A DNA stretch of 64,000 nt from Prorocentrum cordatum (lineage: Eukaryota > Sar > Dinophyceae > Prorocentrales > Prorocentraceae), in contig CAUYUJ010017646.1 of NCBI GenBank assembly GCA_963575745.1, positions 85,411 through 149,410 of the forward strand, written 5' to 3'. The notes beneath the pieces were generated by a model that was not told the origin of the DNA, did no database searches, and saw only the letters and a list, made by a program, of their open reading frames with translations. The position numbers and the translations under genes were made by a program. Shown one piece after another: positions 63,910 to 64,000 of the stretch; the stretch's first letter is position 1; each line of letters begins with the position of its first letter.

Positions 63910-64000
63910 ATCGACACACCACACACACCACACACTCACAACACCACACACACACACACACACACACAACACACACACAACTCACAAACACACACGCACA
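63910..64000 (+). repeat. CA-rich repeat at window end
   Basis: (CACAC/ACACC)n continuing to the window edge. Confidence 0.95.

Overview
The window looks like a gene-poor, repeat-dominated stretch of a large eukaryotic nuclear genome, most likely a dinoflagellate (a Prorocentrum- or Symbiodinium-like genome is my guess, not proven). The reasons are the protein styles of the retroelements (a Copia pol with a DSGSDEH protease motif and an HMDD reverse transcriptase motif; LINE reverse transcriptases with VWVDD or FIDD motifs and C-terminal cysteine fingers), long degenerate GC-rich arrays readable in every frame, the near absence of host genes, and a polypyrimidine/AG acceptor just upstream of the one clear host gene. 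There are no bacterial operons, and I recognised no rRNA, tRNA or CRISPR arrays.

Layout. 1-1732 is a large inverted-repeat structure built from two simple satellites with a palindromic centre near 531. 1733-3055 is mostly degenerate array DNA. 3055-6830 is a decayed Ty1/Copia retrotransposon (+). 7600-9240 is a long array of GGCCGTCTTGG-type units. 9240-25960 holds no recognised complete gene, but contains a GGGTCGCGGGT minisatellite (12477-13202), a long imperfect hairpin (13531-13686), a possible NHL-repeat exon (about 15220-15310), several degenerate tandem repeats and more GGCC array. 25965-27950 is a 2-kb inverted array of about 205-240-bp units. 28494-28551 is a near-perfect hairpin beside the 3' side of a decayed LINE on the minus strand (28600-31860). 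32460-32890 is another imperfect inverted repeat.

The only convincing host gene is at 35386-37287 (+): an intronless multi-pass membrane protein with a class 3 lipase (diacylglycerol-lipase-like) domain. It is followed by more arrays (37640-42080), an AT-rich island (39895-40425), and a TA-flanked MITE family with three copies (44569, 54843, 58822). A nearly complete LINE lies at 48215-54590 (+), with ORF1 and ORF2 in the same frame separated by TGA-CGA-ATG. A symmetric foldback element flanked by ATTATT repeats lies at 57619-57808. The right end (59140-64000) is tandem DNA: a 310-bp duplication, a 92-bp repeat, a 90-bp satellite that is open on both strands, about 700 bp of CA repeat, and the 3' end of another LINE.

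The most useful leads are the TA-flanked MITE family, the inverted arrays at 1-1732 and 25965-27950, the foldback element at 57.6 kb, the stop/start junction of the large LINE, the seven-helix lipase, and a recurrent AT-richer module embedded in the GGCC arrays, whose orientation is mostly plus left of about 22 kb and minus right of about 34 kb.
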